Assembly: GCA_040902745.1 (NCBI GenBank)
Contig: JBBDWR010000010.1
Coordinates: 62,001-126,000 of the forward strand
DNA from: JBBDWR01 sp040902745
GTDB taxonomy: Bacteria; Actinomycetota; UBA4738; HRBIN12
Direction of reading: 5' to 3'
Length of the DNA: 64,000 nucleotides
Position 1 is the stretch's first letter. Every line of letters begins with the position of its first letter. Under the pieces are notes generated by a model that saw only the letters and a list, made by a program, of their open reading frames with translations, had not been told where the DNA came from and searched no databases. Shown here piece by piece: positions 33,266 to 41,717 of this stretch. The translations under genes were made by a program, and so were the position numbers.

Positions 33266-34803
33266 GCGAGACGACCGGACGCAGGCGTAGCGGGGGACGA
33301 GCGGGCCGGCAGGCCGCACGCGCGGCTACCACCGCCGAACGGGTTCCGTACATCACGCGGACGTTGAGGCCGTTCGAGGTGCTCGATGACGAGGGTCTCG
33401 AACTGATGGAACACAACGCCGATACGATCCTCGAACGCGTCGGGATCGAGTTCCGGGAGGCTCCAGATGCGCTCGAGCTGTTGAAGGGCGCAGGCGCCGA
33501 AGTCGACGGAGAGCGGGTCCGTTTCCCGCGCGGGATGTGCCGCTCGATCATCCAGGCGTCCGCGCCGCAGAGTTTCACGCAGTACGCGCGCAACCCGGAG
33601 CGCAACGTGGAGATCGGCGGCATGAACACCGTGCTCGCGCCCGCCTACGGCTCTCCGTTCGTCCACGATCTCGACCAGGGCCGCCGGTACGGAACGATCG
33701 AGGACTTCCGCAACTTCGTGAAGCTCGCCTACGTGGCGCCCTACCTGCATCACTCCGGAGGAACGGTGTGCGAGCCGGTCGACCTGCCGGTGAACAAGCG
33801 GCACTACGACATGGTCTACGCACACATGCGCTACTCCGACAAGCCGTTCATGGGCTCGGTCACCCATCCCCAGCGCGCACAGGACACCGTGGACATGTGC
33901 CGGATCCTGTTCGGGGCCGACTACCTCGAGGACCACACCGTGGTGCTCAGCTTGGTCAACGCGAACTCCCCGCTCGTCTGGGACTCGACGATGCTCGGCG
34001 CGGCGCGAGCCTACGCGGAGGCCAACCAGGCGCTGATCATGACCCCGTTCATCCTGGCGGGGGCGATGAGCCCGGCGACCGTCGCCGGCGCCGTTGCGCA
34101 AACCCTCGCCGAGGCGATGGCGGGGATGACCTACGTGCAGCTCGTTCGGCCGGGCGCCCCGGTCGTCCTCGGATCCTTCGCATCGTCGATGTCGATGCAG
34201 TCGGGAGCGCCGACGTTCGGAACGCCCGAACCCGCGCTCGTGCTCTACTCGCTGGCGGCTCTCGCGCGCCGTCTCGGCGTACCGTTCCGCAGCGGTGGAG
34301 GTTTGACGGCATCGAAGCTTCCGGACGCGCAGGCGGCCTACGAGTCGGCCAACACCTTTCAGCCCACGATCCTCGGCGGGGTCAACTTCGTGCTCCACTC
34401 GGCCGGTTGGCTCGAGGGAGGGCTCGCGATGGGCTACGAGAAGTTCGTCCTCGACCACGATCAGTGCGGGATGGCAGCCGCGTTCGCGAGAGGTGTCGAT
34501 CTCTCGCCGAACGGACAGGCGATCGATGCGATCTTGGAGAACGAGCCGGGCCAGCACTTCCTCGGCACCGCGCACACGCTCGCCAACTTCGAGTCGGCGT
34601 TCTTCCGTTCCGGGGTCGCCGACAACAACTCGTTCGAGCAATGGGAGGCCGAGGGATCCAAGGACGCTGCCGAGCGGGCCAACGCGATCTGGAAGCAGAT
34701 GCTCGCCGACTACGAGTCGCCCGCGATCGACGACGCGAAAGACGCCGAGCTACAGGAATGGATCGAGAAGAAGAAGGCCTCCTTTCCCGACTCGAACGTC
34801 TGA
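33262..34803 (+). CDS. MttB-family methyltransferase, non-pyrrolysine (probable glycine betaine methyltransferase)
   Basis: Trimethylamine methyltransferase superfamily protein (MttB/COG5598), 513 residues read without any internal UAG, so there is no pyrrolysine position. After a basic disordered N-terminus (about 20 residues) the TIM barrel begins at LRPFEVLDDEGLELMEHNADTIL, the family's opening. PFILAGAMSPATVAGAVAQTLAEAM and FRSGGGLTASKLPDAQAAYESA are conserved barrel segments. Non-Pyl members demethylate betaine-type substrates (glycine betaine in MtgB, proline betaine or carnitine in others) onto a corrinoid protein. The neighbouring dimethylglycine dehydrogenase-like gene and sarcosine oxidase favour glycine betaine. 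ATG 33262 overlaps the RACo stop; its stop overlaps the next ATG by one base. Confidence 0.9.
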   Translation: MSETTGRRRSGGRAGRQAARAATTAERVPYITRTLRPFEVLDDEGLELMEHNADTILERVGIEFREAPDALELLKGAGAEVDGERVRFPRGMCRSIIQASAPQSFTQYARNPERNVEIGGMNTVLAPAYGSPFVHDLDQGRRYGTIEDFRNFVKLAYVAPYLHHSGGTVCEPVDLPVNKRHYDMVYAHMRYSDKPFMGSVTHPQRAQDTVDMCRILFGADYLEDHTVVLSLVNANSPLVWDSTMLGAARAYAEANQALIMTPFILAGAMSPATVAGAVAQTLAEAMAGMTYVQLVRPGAPVVLGSFASSMSMQSGAPTFGTPEPALVLYSLAALARRLGVPFRSGGGLTASKLPDAQAAYESANTFQPTILGGVNFVLHSAGWLEGGLAMGYEKFVLDHDQCGMAAAFARGVDLSPNGQAIDAILENEPGQHFLGTAHTLANFESAFFRSGVADNNSFEQWEAEGSKDAAERANAIWKQMLADYESPAIDDAKDAELQEWIEKKKASFPDSNV

Positions 34804-35672
34804 TGGCGTTGCGTCGCTCGCGTATCGCGCGGCTCTCCGCGCCTGAGCGGGAGGCGCTGCGACGCTTGATCGAGCATCCGAAGTTCGAGCTGATCCCGCT
34901 GTCGAACGTCGACGAGCAGGCGGCCTTCTTGCCCGACGGTGCGACGGTGACCGTCACGGCGTCGCCGGCGAGAGGAATCGAGGCGACGATCGATCTGGCC
35001 GAACGGATGGCCGCCGCCGGTCACCCCGCGATCCCGCACCTGTCGGCGCGGATGGTCCGCGATCGAGCGCACCTCGCCGAGTTGCTCCAGCGGCTGGCCG
35101 CGGCGGGACTAACGTCGGCATTCGTAGTCGGCGGGGACCCGGTCGACGCGGCCGGGTTCCCCGATGGGCTCGCGCTGCTTCGCGCGATCGAGGAGATCGG
35201 GCCACGTCCGACCCAGATCGGGATCCCCGGCTACCCCGAGGGACACGTGGACATCGACGCACTCGTTCTGGGTACGGCCCTGCGCGACAAGGCGGTTCAC
35301 GCCAACTACATCGCGACCCAGCTCAGCTTCGATCCGATGGCGATCGCGAGCTGGATCGAGTGGCTCCGCACTTCGGGGATCGCCTTGCCCGTGCACCTCG
35401 GTACGCCCGGCGTCGCCGACCTGACCAAGCTGTTGTCGATCGCGACGAAGATCGGGGTCGGCGGCTCTGCGAAGTACCTCTCCAAGAACCGTCGCGCGCT
35501 CGGCCGGATGGTCCGCAAGGGCGGCTACAGCCCGGATGGCCTCCTCGAAGACCTCGCTCCCGTGCTCGCCGATCCGAACGCCGACGTGCGAGCACTCCAC
35601 CTCTTCACCTTCAACCAGGTGGAACCAACGGTGGCCTGGCAGGGTCAGATGCTGCAACAGCTGTCCCCGTAG
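34803..35672 (+). CDS. Methylenetetrahydrofolate reductase-like protein
   Basis: A MetF-like TIM barrel of 289 residues, the usual bacterial MetF length. It is recognised from PAIPHLSARMVRD, SAFVVGGDPVDA, IGIPGYPEGHVDID, ATQLSFDP and PVHLGTPGVADLTKL, the ordered family motifs. The N-terminal strand reads FELIPLSNVDEQ, so the Glu is kept but the usual FFPP sequence is not. This marks it as a divergent branch found with C1/methyltransferase clusters. It probably interconverts 5-methyl-THF and 5,10-methylene-THF, joining methyl groups from the corrinoid branch to the pool produced by the dehydrogenase and sarcosine oxidase. ATG at 34803 shares a base with the previous stop (TGATG). Last gene of the operon. 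Confidence 0.82.
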   Translation: MALRRSRIARLSAPEREALRRLIEHPKFELIPLSNVDEQAAFLPDGATVTVTASPARGIEATIDLAERMAAAGHPAIPHLSARMVRDRAHLAELLQRLAAAGLTSAFVVGGDPVDAAGFPDGLALLRAIEEIGPRPTQIGIPGYPEGHVDIDALVLGTALRDKAVHANYIATQLSFDPMAIASWIEWLRTSGIALPVHLGTPGVADLTKLLSIATKIGVGGSAKYLSKNRRALGRMVRKGGYSPDGLLEDLAPVLADPNADVRALHLFTFNQVEPTVAWQGQMLQQLSP

Positions 35673-35749
35673 AGCTGCGATCGCTCGCACGGATGGGGTC
35701 GACGGGTCTCTACGGGTCGATCGGACGAGAGCCTCTGGAGTGATGACGG

Positions 35750-36874
35750 GTGTCCCGACCCTCTGAGCGCGTTTGGGCAAGTATCGTCGCCTTCAGCGTC
35801 GCGGGTGTTGCTTCGTGGTTTGCCTTCCAAGCCCTTCGCCCGGATCAAGTGGCAACGGCCAGGACCGTCCAGTCGCCGGCGTCGCCCAGCCTGACTCCGT
35901 CCCTGCTCGGAGACCCACAGATCGTCGCCCGACTCCCCGTCGGCGGAGGAGGCCTGGCAGTGGGAGCGGGGTCGGTGTGGGTCGGTGTGCAGGAAGAGGG
36001 CGATCCCGGGGCGCTCGTCCGTATCGACCTCGCGACCAGCCGCGTCGTTGCCGAGGTCCCCGTGGCCGATTCGCCGGCCCGCAAACAGATCGCTGCCACC
36101 GACCATGCCGTGTGGGTGGGAGGCGATGGAGCGATCGAGCGGATCGATCCCGCGACGGATGTGGTCGTGCAACGGGTGCAGCTCCCGGGTCGATACATCT
36201 CCGCACTAACCGCGGACGACACCGCTGTGTGGGCGATCGCCGTCGATCGATCGAGCGCGAGCACGCTCATCCGTATCGACGCGACCACCGATGCAGTTGT
36301 CGCCGAGATCCCCCTGGAGGCAGGGATCGCCGGCTACGAAGACCAAGTTCTGCTCGCGTCGGGGTCGGTGTGGGTGCTCGGCGTGACATGGATCGAAGAG
36401 GAGAACGCCGAATACGGAAGCGACCTCATCCGAGTCGACCCAGACTCGAACGAGATCGTCGCTCGGATCGATGTCGACGGGTTCCACATGGCCGCGGGAG
36501 ATGGCGAGATCTGGGTCGAGTTTCCGGCTGACGGCGTCTTCGACTCGTACGATGAGCGCTGGCGGTGGGCGAAGGTCGACGTGGATAACAACCAACCATC
36601 TGAGCCGTTCACCTTCGATTCGCGGGGCCTAGAGATCGTGTCGCCCGATGCCTTGTGGTCTGTCGGCTATGACGAGAACGATTACGTCCGGATCACGCGG
36701 TTCGATCCGGATCTCCTGACGAAAGAGGCGGAGTCAGCGCCGATCCGTTCCTACTATCACGATGCGATCGCGGATCCTTCGTCGGGAAGCGTCTGGGTCT
36801 CGACTCAAGAGGGTGTCGTGCGAGTAGACATCAACAAGGGCCCGAACCCGGACGCGGCTACGACGACACCATGA
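35750..36874 (+). CDS. Exported beta-propeller-like repeat protein
   Basis: A 374-residue protein with an N-terminal membrane segment (VWASIVAFSVAGVASWFAF) followed by repeats. The repeats have the pattern xxxVWVG...IDPxTxxVVxxVxxP: AGSVWVGVQEEG, DHAVWVGGDGAIERIDPATDVVV, DTAVWAIAVDRSS, SGSVWVLGVTW, DGEIWVEF and SGSVWVSTQEGV. This is the YncE/NHL-like propeller style, probably six or seven blades, facing outside. No enzymatic motif is seen. It reads as less GC-rich than its neighbours and interrupts the methylamine genes without obvious link, so it may be a later insertion. GTG 35750 follows a GGAG. Its last 17 bases overlap, convergently, the end of soxG. Confidence 0.6.
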   Translation: MSRPSERVWASIVAFSVAGVASWFAFQALRPDQVATARTVQSPASPSLTPSLLGDPQIVARLPVGGGGLAVGAGSVWVGVQEEGDPGALVRIDLATSRVVAEVPVADSPARKQIAATDHAVWVGGDGAIERIDPATDVVVQRVQLPGRYISALTADDTAVWAIAVDRSSASTLIRIDATTDAVVAEIPLEAGIAGYEDQVLLASGSVWVLGVTWIEEENAEYGSDLIRVDPDSNEIVARIDVDGFHMAAGDGEIWVEFPADGVFDSYDERWRWAKVDVDNNQPSEPFTFDSRGLEIVSPDALWSVGYDENDYVRITRFDPDLLTKEAESAPIRSYYHDAIADPSSGSVWVSTQEGVVRVDINKGPNPDAATTTP

Positions 36875-37418
36875 CCGAGGCCGCGTCGAGGAGTCGATCG
36901 ACGACGTGCTCCGCGAACGAGGGCCGGACCAGGAGCCAGGTCGTGTGCTCCTCGCGACGAACGAGGATCGCGGGGACGTCCATCACCAGCGATTGTGCGC
37001 ACCTCCCGGCCGTCCAGCTCCGGGGATGAAGGTCGAGCGGACATCCGGTTGCGAGCACGTCGCGTACCCCCGACCCGTGGAGTCGGAGCAGCACGCGGTT
37101 CGCCGAGACATCGACGACCGATCGATGGGACGCCGAGAGCGCCTCGTCCATCTCGGCGACGATCGCGTCCAGTGATGCCCCCGGCGCGAGCACCAGCCAT
37201 TCGTCCGGACCGAGCCAGAGGATCGTGCGATCTCCTTGCGTAACGAACGTGTTCGGTTCGGTCGGGAGATCGAGCGCTTCGGCGGCGGATGTGCCGCCTC
37301 GAACGCTCACCTGCGCCGTCTCCTCCAGTTCGACCACCTGAAAGCTCGGATCCGCCTGAGCGCGTTCGTTCAGGATGCCGGTTCGATGCTCGAGCGGGTT
37401 GAGCGATCTAGCCGTCAC
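36858..37418 (-). CDS. soxG: Sarcosine oxidase gamma subunit
   Basis: SoxG subunit of heterotetrameric sarcosine oxidase, about 186 residues, with a YgfZ/GcvT-like fold. The family pattern is recognisable in ILWLGPDEWLVLAP and HRSVVDVSANRVLLRLHGSGVRDVLATGCPLDLHPR. RCAQSLVMDVPAILVRRE and a C-terminal WLLVRPSFAEHVVDRLLDA follow. It caps the SoxA folate domain in the complex. The GTG at 37418 is preferred: it overlaps the soxA stop by 11 bases, and the longer ORF upstream reads unrelated sequence. It is the last gene of soxBDAG. Its end overlaps the convergent propeller gene by 17 bases. Confidence 0.88.
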   Translation of the reverse strand: MTARSLNPLEHRTGILNERAQADPSFQVVELEETAQVSVRGGTSAAEALDLPTEPNTFVTQGDRTILWLGPDEWLVLAPGASLDAIVAEMDEALSASHRSVVDVSANRVLLRLHGSGVRDVLATGCPLDLHPRSWTAGRCAQSLVMDVPAILVRREEHTTWLLVRPSFAEHVVDRLLDAASVMVSS

Positions 37419-40074
37419 GGCGAGCCCCTTCGGGATCGTAGAACACCGGATCGGTAACCGTCGCTGCGATCGTGCCACCCGGGAGCGGCGCGTACACCGT
37501 GGATCCGGAAAGCTCGCGGCCTCGCTCGAGCAGAGCGAGAGCGAAGCCGCATCCCAGGACCGGACTGCGATAGCTCGAGGTCACGTGACCGATCATCGGC
37601 ATCGGGATCGTGCCGATCTCTTCGAGGACGAGCTGTGCTCCTTCCGGGAGCACCTGCTCCGGATCGATCGGAAGCAGTCCCACGAGCTGCTTGCGATCGT
37701 GCCGAAGGGTGTCCCGACGCACCAGCGATCGCTTGCCGATGAAGTCGCCGTCGTTCGATACGATCCAGTCCATGCCGAGATCTCCTGGAGTGACCGTTCC
37801 GTCGGTGTCCTGGCCGACGATGATGAAACCCTTCTCGGCACGCAGCACGTGCATCGCCTCTGTGCCGTAGGGCTGCAGGCCGGCGTCGGCCCCCGCGGCG
37901 AGGGTGTCCTGCCACACGCTCTGTCCGTAGCGCCCGTCGACGTTGATCTCGTAGGACAGTTCTCCGGAGAAGCTCACGCGGGCTACCCGCGCGGGCACGC
38001 CGTCCACGACGCCATCACGGAAGGTCATGAAGCCGAACCCTTCTGGCGATAGATCGATGTCGGTACCGATCGCCGTGACCACGTCGCGGGCGCGTGGGCC
38101 GGCGACACCGATCGTGGCCCACTGCTCGGTCACGCTCGTGCAGTACACACGCAGGTGCGGCCATTCGGTCTGCAGCCACTCCTCGAAACGGTCGAGTACC
38201 GAAGCCGCGCCGCCGGTCGTCGTCGTGACGAGGAACCGGTCCTCGGCCAGCCGCATCGCGACCCCGTCGTCGAACACCATGCCGTCCAAACCGAGCATCA
38301 AGCCGTAGCGGATCCGGCCGACCTTCAGGCTCGACATCCGGTTCGTGTACATCCGGTCGAGGAACGCACCGGCGTCCGGGCCGATTACTTCGATCTTTCC
38401 CAAGGTGGACGCGTCGAGCACGCCGGCCGCCGTGCGCACCGAGAGGCATTCGCGCGAGACGGCGGCATCCATGTCCTCGCTCTCCCCCGGGAAGAAGCGG
38501 GGGCGCCTCCACTGACCGACGTTCTCCCAGTGGACGCCGTGCTCCTCGTGCCATCGGTGGACCGGTGTGCGACGCACGGGGTCCAGCAGGTCCCCGCGAT
38601 GCCTTCCGGCGAGCACCGCATACGGGACGGGGGTGTACGGCGGTCGTGGGTTCGACGGGCCCTGCGCACCCGGATCCCACCCGAGCAGTTGGTTCACGAC
38701 CTCGGCGGTCACCACGCCGGAGGTGCGCCCCTGGTCGATCGCCGTCCCGATGTAGGTGGCTCGCTTCACGTGCTCCATCGACCGCAGTCCTTCCCCCACC
38801 GCCTCCTCGATGTCGGCAACGGTCTGATCGCGCTGGAAGTCGACGAAATGCCGCGATCGATCGTCGGCCGGCACCGACCAGTAGGCGGCCGAGTTAGGGA
38901 CCGCACCCGCCGCGCGACCCACGATCTCGAGCCATCCGGGACCGGACCCGTCCGCGACGAAGCACGCACGCTCCTCGTCGTAGCGGGTGCCGCACCCGAT
39001 CGCCCGCGCGAGCTGCGTGACCGGGTTCCATCCGCCCGAGACGGCGAGGAGATCGGCCTCGACCGTCCGACGTCCATCGGCACCTTCGATGTGGACCGCC
39101 GAGACACGCGGATCGCCTTCGGTGCCGATGACCGCCCCACCGGAGAGCACCTCGATCCCCTCGCGACGTGCATCCCGTTGTGCCGGAGAGTCGTCACGTA
39201 CGTCGACGATCGCCTCGATGTGCGCGCCCGCCCGAAGCAGCTCCCATGCCGTCGCGTACGCCGGGTCGTTGGATGTGAACACCACCACACGAGAACCCGG
39301 CACGACGGCGAACCGCTCGAGGTACAGGCGAACGGCTCCGGCGAGCATCACGCCGGGACGGTCGTCGTCCGCGAACGCGATCGGCCGCTCGTGCGCGCCG
39401 GAGGCGAGCACCACGCGAGCCGCGCGGACATGCCAGAGACGTTCGACGGGCCGGCTGCGCTCGTGAAGAACGACGAAGCCCGAGTCATAGACTCCGAGGG
39501 CGGTCGTGCGGGGGAGCAACTCCGTGTCGGCCGCGCCGGAGAGCTCGGCGATCATCCCGTCGGGTTCGCTCGGGGCGTCGGCCCCCGGTGCGCCCTCGTG
39601 CGAAGAGACGCCGCCGAGCCACGACCGCTCGTCGGCGAGAATCACTCGGTCTCCGCGCGAGACGGCCTCGCGCGCCGCGCGCAATCCGGAACGACCGCCG
39701 CCGATCACGAGGGTCTCGACATGTGCGTATCGATGAAGGCCGGGGGTGGTGGCGTGATCCGCTCCCGGGAGGCGACCGACCCCTGGAAGACCGCGCGAAA
39801 CCAATCCCTCGACGAGTTCGACGGCCGTCGCCGGGGCGATCGGGTCGAACAACGGAACGGAGATCTCGACGAACGCGCACGGTTCCTCGACTCCGGCGGA
39901 CATCACCCCGCGAGGGCGCCCGAGGATCGGGCTGGGGCACACCACGTCGACCCCGTTCGCGATCAGTGCCGAGGCGAGCGTGTCGCCTCGGAACCCCGAC
40001 AGAGCTGTTCCCTCGAACGTGAATCCGACCGACGCGGATCGGTCGATACGCCCCCCGGTACCCAGGCGCCTCAT
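37408..40074 (-). CDS. soxA: Sarcosine oxidase alpha subunit
   Basis: Large subunit of heterotetrameric sarcosine oxidase, 888 residues. An N-terminal ferredoxin-like/2Fe-2S-fold region (VGFTFEGTALSGFRGDTLASALIANGV) precedes the NAD-binding domain (TLVIGGGRSGLRAAREAV at about residues 120-137). A C-terminal GcvT-type domain of about 390 residues accepts the methylene group on tetrahydrofolate (MDAAVSRECLSVRTAAGVLDASTLGKIEV; SFSGELSYEINV). With SoxB it converts sarcosine, THF and O2 to glycine, 5,10-methylene-THF and H2O2. ATG 40074 overlaps the soxD stop as ATGA (40071-40074), which fixes the start against a longer ORF. Confidence 0.93.
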   Translation of the reverse strand: MRRLGTGGRIDRSASVGFTFEGTALSGFRGDTLASALIANGVDVVCPSPILGRPRGVMSAGVEEPCAFVEISVPLFDPIAPATAVELVEGLVSRGLPGVGRLPGADHATTPGLHRYAHVETLVIGGGRSGLRAAREAVSRGDRVILADERSWLGGVSSHEGAPGADAPSEPDGMIAELSGAADTELLPRTTALGVYDSGFVVLHERSRPVERLWHVRAARVVLASGAHERPIAFADDDRPGVMLAGAVRLYLERFAVVPGSRVVVFTSNDPAYATAWELLRAGAHIEAIVDVRDDSPAQRDARREGIEVLSGGAVIGTEGDPRVSAVHIEGADGRRTVEADLLAVSGGWNPVTQLARAIGCGTRYDEERACFVADGSGPGWLEIVGRAAGAVPNSAAYWSVPADDRSRHFVDFQRDQTVADIEEAVGEGLRSMEHVKRATYIGTAIDQGRTSGVVTAEVVNQLLGWDPGAQGPSNPRPPYTPVPYAVLAGRHRGDLLDPVRRTPVHRWHEEHGVHWENVGQWRRPRFFPGESEDMDAAVSRECLSVRTAAGVLDASTLGKIEVIGPDAGAFLDRMYTNRMSSLKVGRIRYGLMLGLDGMVFDDGVAMRLAEDRFLVTTTTGGAASVLDRFEEWLQTEWPHLRVYCTSVTEQWATIGVAGPRARDVVTAIGTDIDLSPEGFGFMTFRDGVVDGVPARVARVSFSGELSYEINVDGRYGQSVWQDTLAAGADAGLQPYGTEAMHVLRAEKGFIIVGQDTDGTVTPGDLGMDWIVSNDGDFIGKRSLVRRDTLRHDRKQLVGLLPIDPEQVLPEGAQLVLEEIGTIPMPMIGHVTSSYRSPVLGCGFALALLERGRELSGSTVYAPLPGGTIAATVTDPVFYDPEGARRDG

Positions 40075-40331
40075 CGGTCGTGGTCCGTGTCGGGACGCAG
40101 CTCGTACGTCGCCGTGTTGCGAACGACATCGAACCAACGGCGACACCCGGCGGTGTGGAACCATCGTTCGTGGAAGTCTCCCGCCGGGTTGTCGCGCATG
40201 AACAACAGATCCGCCCACTCCTCATCCGAGAGGGCTGCTGGGTCTTCGGGGTAGGCGATGTGTGCTTGGCCGCCGTAGCGGAACTCGACCTCGCCACGCG
40301 GTCCGCACCACGGGCAGCCGATCAGCAGCAC
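40071..40331 (-). CDS. soxD: Sarcosine oxidase delta subunit
   Basis: Small zinc-binding SoxD subunit, 86 residues, recognised from the opening MLLIGCPWCGPRGEVEFRYGG and from DEEWADLLFMRDNPAGDFHERWFH. The CPWC pair, with a later His/Cys (HTAGCRRWF), forms the zinc site. It lies in the invariant soxB-soxD-soxA-soxG order, 16 bases after soxB and overlapping soxA by 4. Confidence 0.93.
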   Translation of the reverse strand: MLLIGCPWCGPRGEVEFRYGGQAHIAYPEDPAALSDEEWADLLFMRDNPAGDFHERWFHTAGCRRWFDVVRNTATYELRPDTDHDR

Positions 40332-40347
40332 GATCGCGCTCGATCGG

Positions 40348-41550
40348 TCAGTGGGCCACCGCCGCGGCGCCGTGCTCGTCGATCAGCGCGCCGGTCGTGA
40401 ACCGTTCCAGGGAGTACGGACGCGCCAGCTCGGGCGGTTCCCCCTGCATGATGGTCTCGGCGAACACCTCGCCCGAGGCAGGGGTCGCCTTGAACCCGCC
40501 GGTGCCCCAGCCACAATTGAGGAACAGTCCGTCGATCGGCGTCGTGCCGATGATCGGCGAGGCGTCGGGAGAAACGTCGACAATGCCGCCCCACGTCCGC
40601 AGCAGCCGCGCGTGCGCGAAGATCGGGAACAGCTCCACCGCGGCGGCCATCTGGTGTTCGATCACATGGAACGAACCCCGCTGTCCGTACCCGTTGTAGG
40701 CGTCGATGCCGGCGCCCATCACGAGTTCGCCCTTGTCTGCCTGGCTCACGTAGACGTGCACCTTGTTCGACATCACCACCGTGTCGATCACCGGTTCGAA
40801 CAGCACGGACACGAGCGCCTGCAGTGGGTGGCTCTGCAACGGCAGCCGCAACCCGACCATGGCCGCGAGCACCGAGGTGTGACCGGCAGCGACGAGTGCG
40901 ACCTTCTCGGCACGGATCGCTCCGCGGGTCGTCTGCACTCCGCGGACCCGGCCCTCACGAACGTCGAAGCCGGTGACCTCGCAATGCTCGACGATGTCGA
41001 CGCCGAGCCGGTCGGCCCCGGTCGCGTATCCCCACGCGACCTTGTCGTGACGAGCGGTCCCTCCCCGCGGCTGTAACGTGGCTCCGTGCACCGGATAGCG
41101 CAGGTCGGGGGACACGTTGACGATCGGGCAGACCTGCGCGACCTCCTTCGGTCCCAGCCACTCGGCATCGATCCCGTTCAGCCGGTTCGCGTGCAGGCGG
41201 CGCATGCTCGCGCGAACGTCACCTAGGTCGTGCGCGAGGTTGAGCACACCGCGCTGGGAGAACTGCAGATCCGTTCCCAGCTCCAGCTCGAGTCCTTCCC
41301 ACCGCTGGAGAGCGTGCTCGTAGATCGCGGCCGATTCGTCCCATAGGTAGTTCGAGCGGATGATCGTGGTGTTGCGGGCCATGTTGCCGCCGGCCAGCCA
41401 GCCCTTTTCCACGACCGCGACATCGGTGATCCCGTGCTTCGCGAGCTCGTAGGCGGTGGCCAAGCCGTGACCGCCGCCTCCGACCACGACCACCTCGTAA
41501 GAGGCTTTGGGCTCCGCGGCGCGCCAATATCCTCGTCGCTGCTGGCTCAA
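40348..41550 (-). CDS. soxB: Sarcosine oxidase beta subunit
   Basis: Catalytic FAD/FMN subunit of heterotetrameric sarcosine oxidase, about 400 residues. Hallmarks: RRGYWRAAEPKASYEVVVVGGGGHGLATAY at the N-terminus, then KGWLAGGNMARNTTIIRSNYLWDES, the segment near the covalent FMN. The C-terminal end has DVSPDASPIIGTTPIDGLFLNCGWGTGGFKATPASG. It oxidises the N-methyl group of sarcosine. The gene uses a TTG start: TTG 41550 has a GGGAG 5 bases upstream. TTG 41562, right after an in-frame stop, is the only earlier option. First gene of soxBDAG, divergent from the IclR regulator. Confidence 0.92.
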   Translation of the reverse strand: MSQQRRGYWRAAEPKASYEVVVVGGGGHGLATAYELAKHGITDVAVVEKGWLAGGNMARNTTIIRSNYLWDESAAIYEHALQRWEGLELELGTDLQFSQRGVLNLAHDLGDVRASMRRLHANRLNGIDAEWLGPKEVAQVCPIVNVSPDLRYPVHGATLQPRGGTARHDKVAWGYATGADRLGVDIVEHCEVTGFDVREGRVRGVQTTRGAIRAEKVALVAAGHTSVLAAMVGLRLPLQSHPLQALVSVLFEPVIDTVVMSNKVHVYVSQADKGELVMGAGIDAYNGYGQRGSFHVIEHQMAAAVELFPIFAHARLLRTWGGIVDVSPDASPIIGTTPIDGLFLNCGWGTGGFKATPASGEVFAETIMQGEPPELARPYSLERFTTGALIDEHGAAAVAH

Positions 41551-41687
41551 ACAGGCTCCCAATCATCGAACGCTCGTTCCCGGCCCCGGACTCGCCGGAT
41601 ACAGGCTCGATGAGGGAGGGGCGGACGTCAACGTCGGTGGTGCGTTCGCCGCAACGCTTGTGGTCGGGTTCGCCACCCGAAGCCATC

Positions 41688-41717
41688 TTGACAGCTCAGA
41701 GGCCCCGGACGTAGCGT
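41688..41717 (+). promoter_or_regulatory. Promoter of the IclR-family gene
   Basis: TTGACA (41688-41693), an 18-base spacer and TAGCGT (41712-41717) form a good sigma70-type promoter, with a start at about 41724. The inverted repeat 41715-41734 overlaps the -10 box and the start point. Confidence 0.6.

Noticed and set aside
33262..34803. Pyrrolysine-containing trimethylamine methyltransferase
   Set aside because: The frame is continuous without an internal UAG, and no pylTSBCD-like gene lies near. This is the non-pyrrolysine branch.
36875..40254. Long plus-strand frames opposite soxA and soxG
   Set aside because: They run antisense to unmistakable sarcosine oxidase subunits and show only low-complexity Arg/His/Asp-rich sequence.
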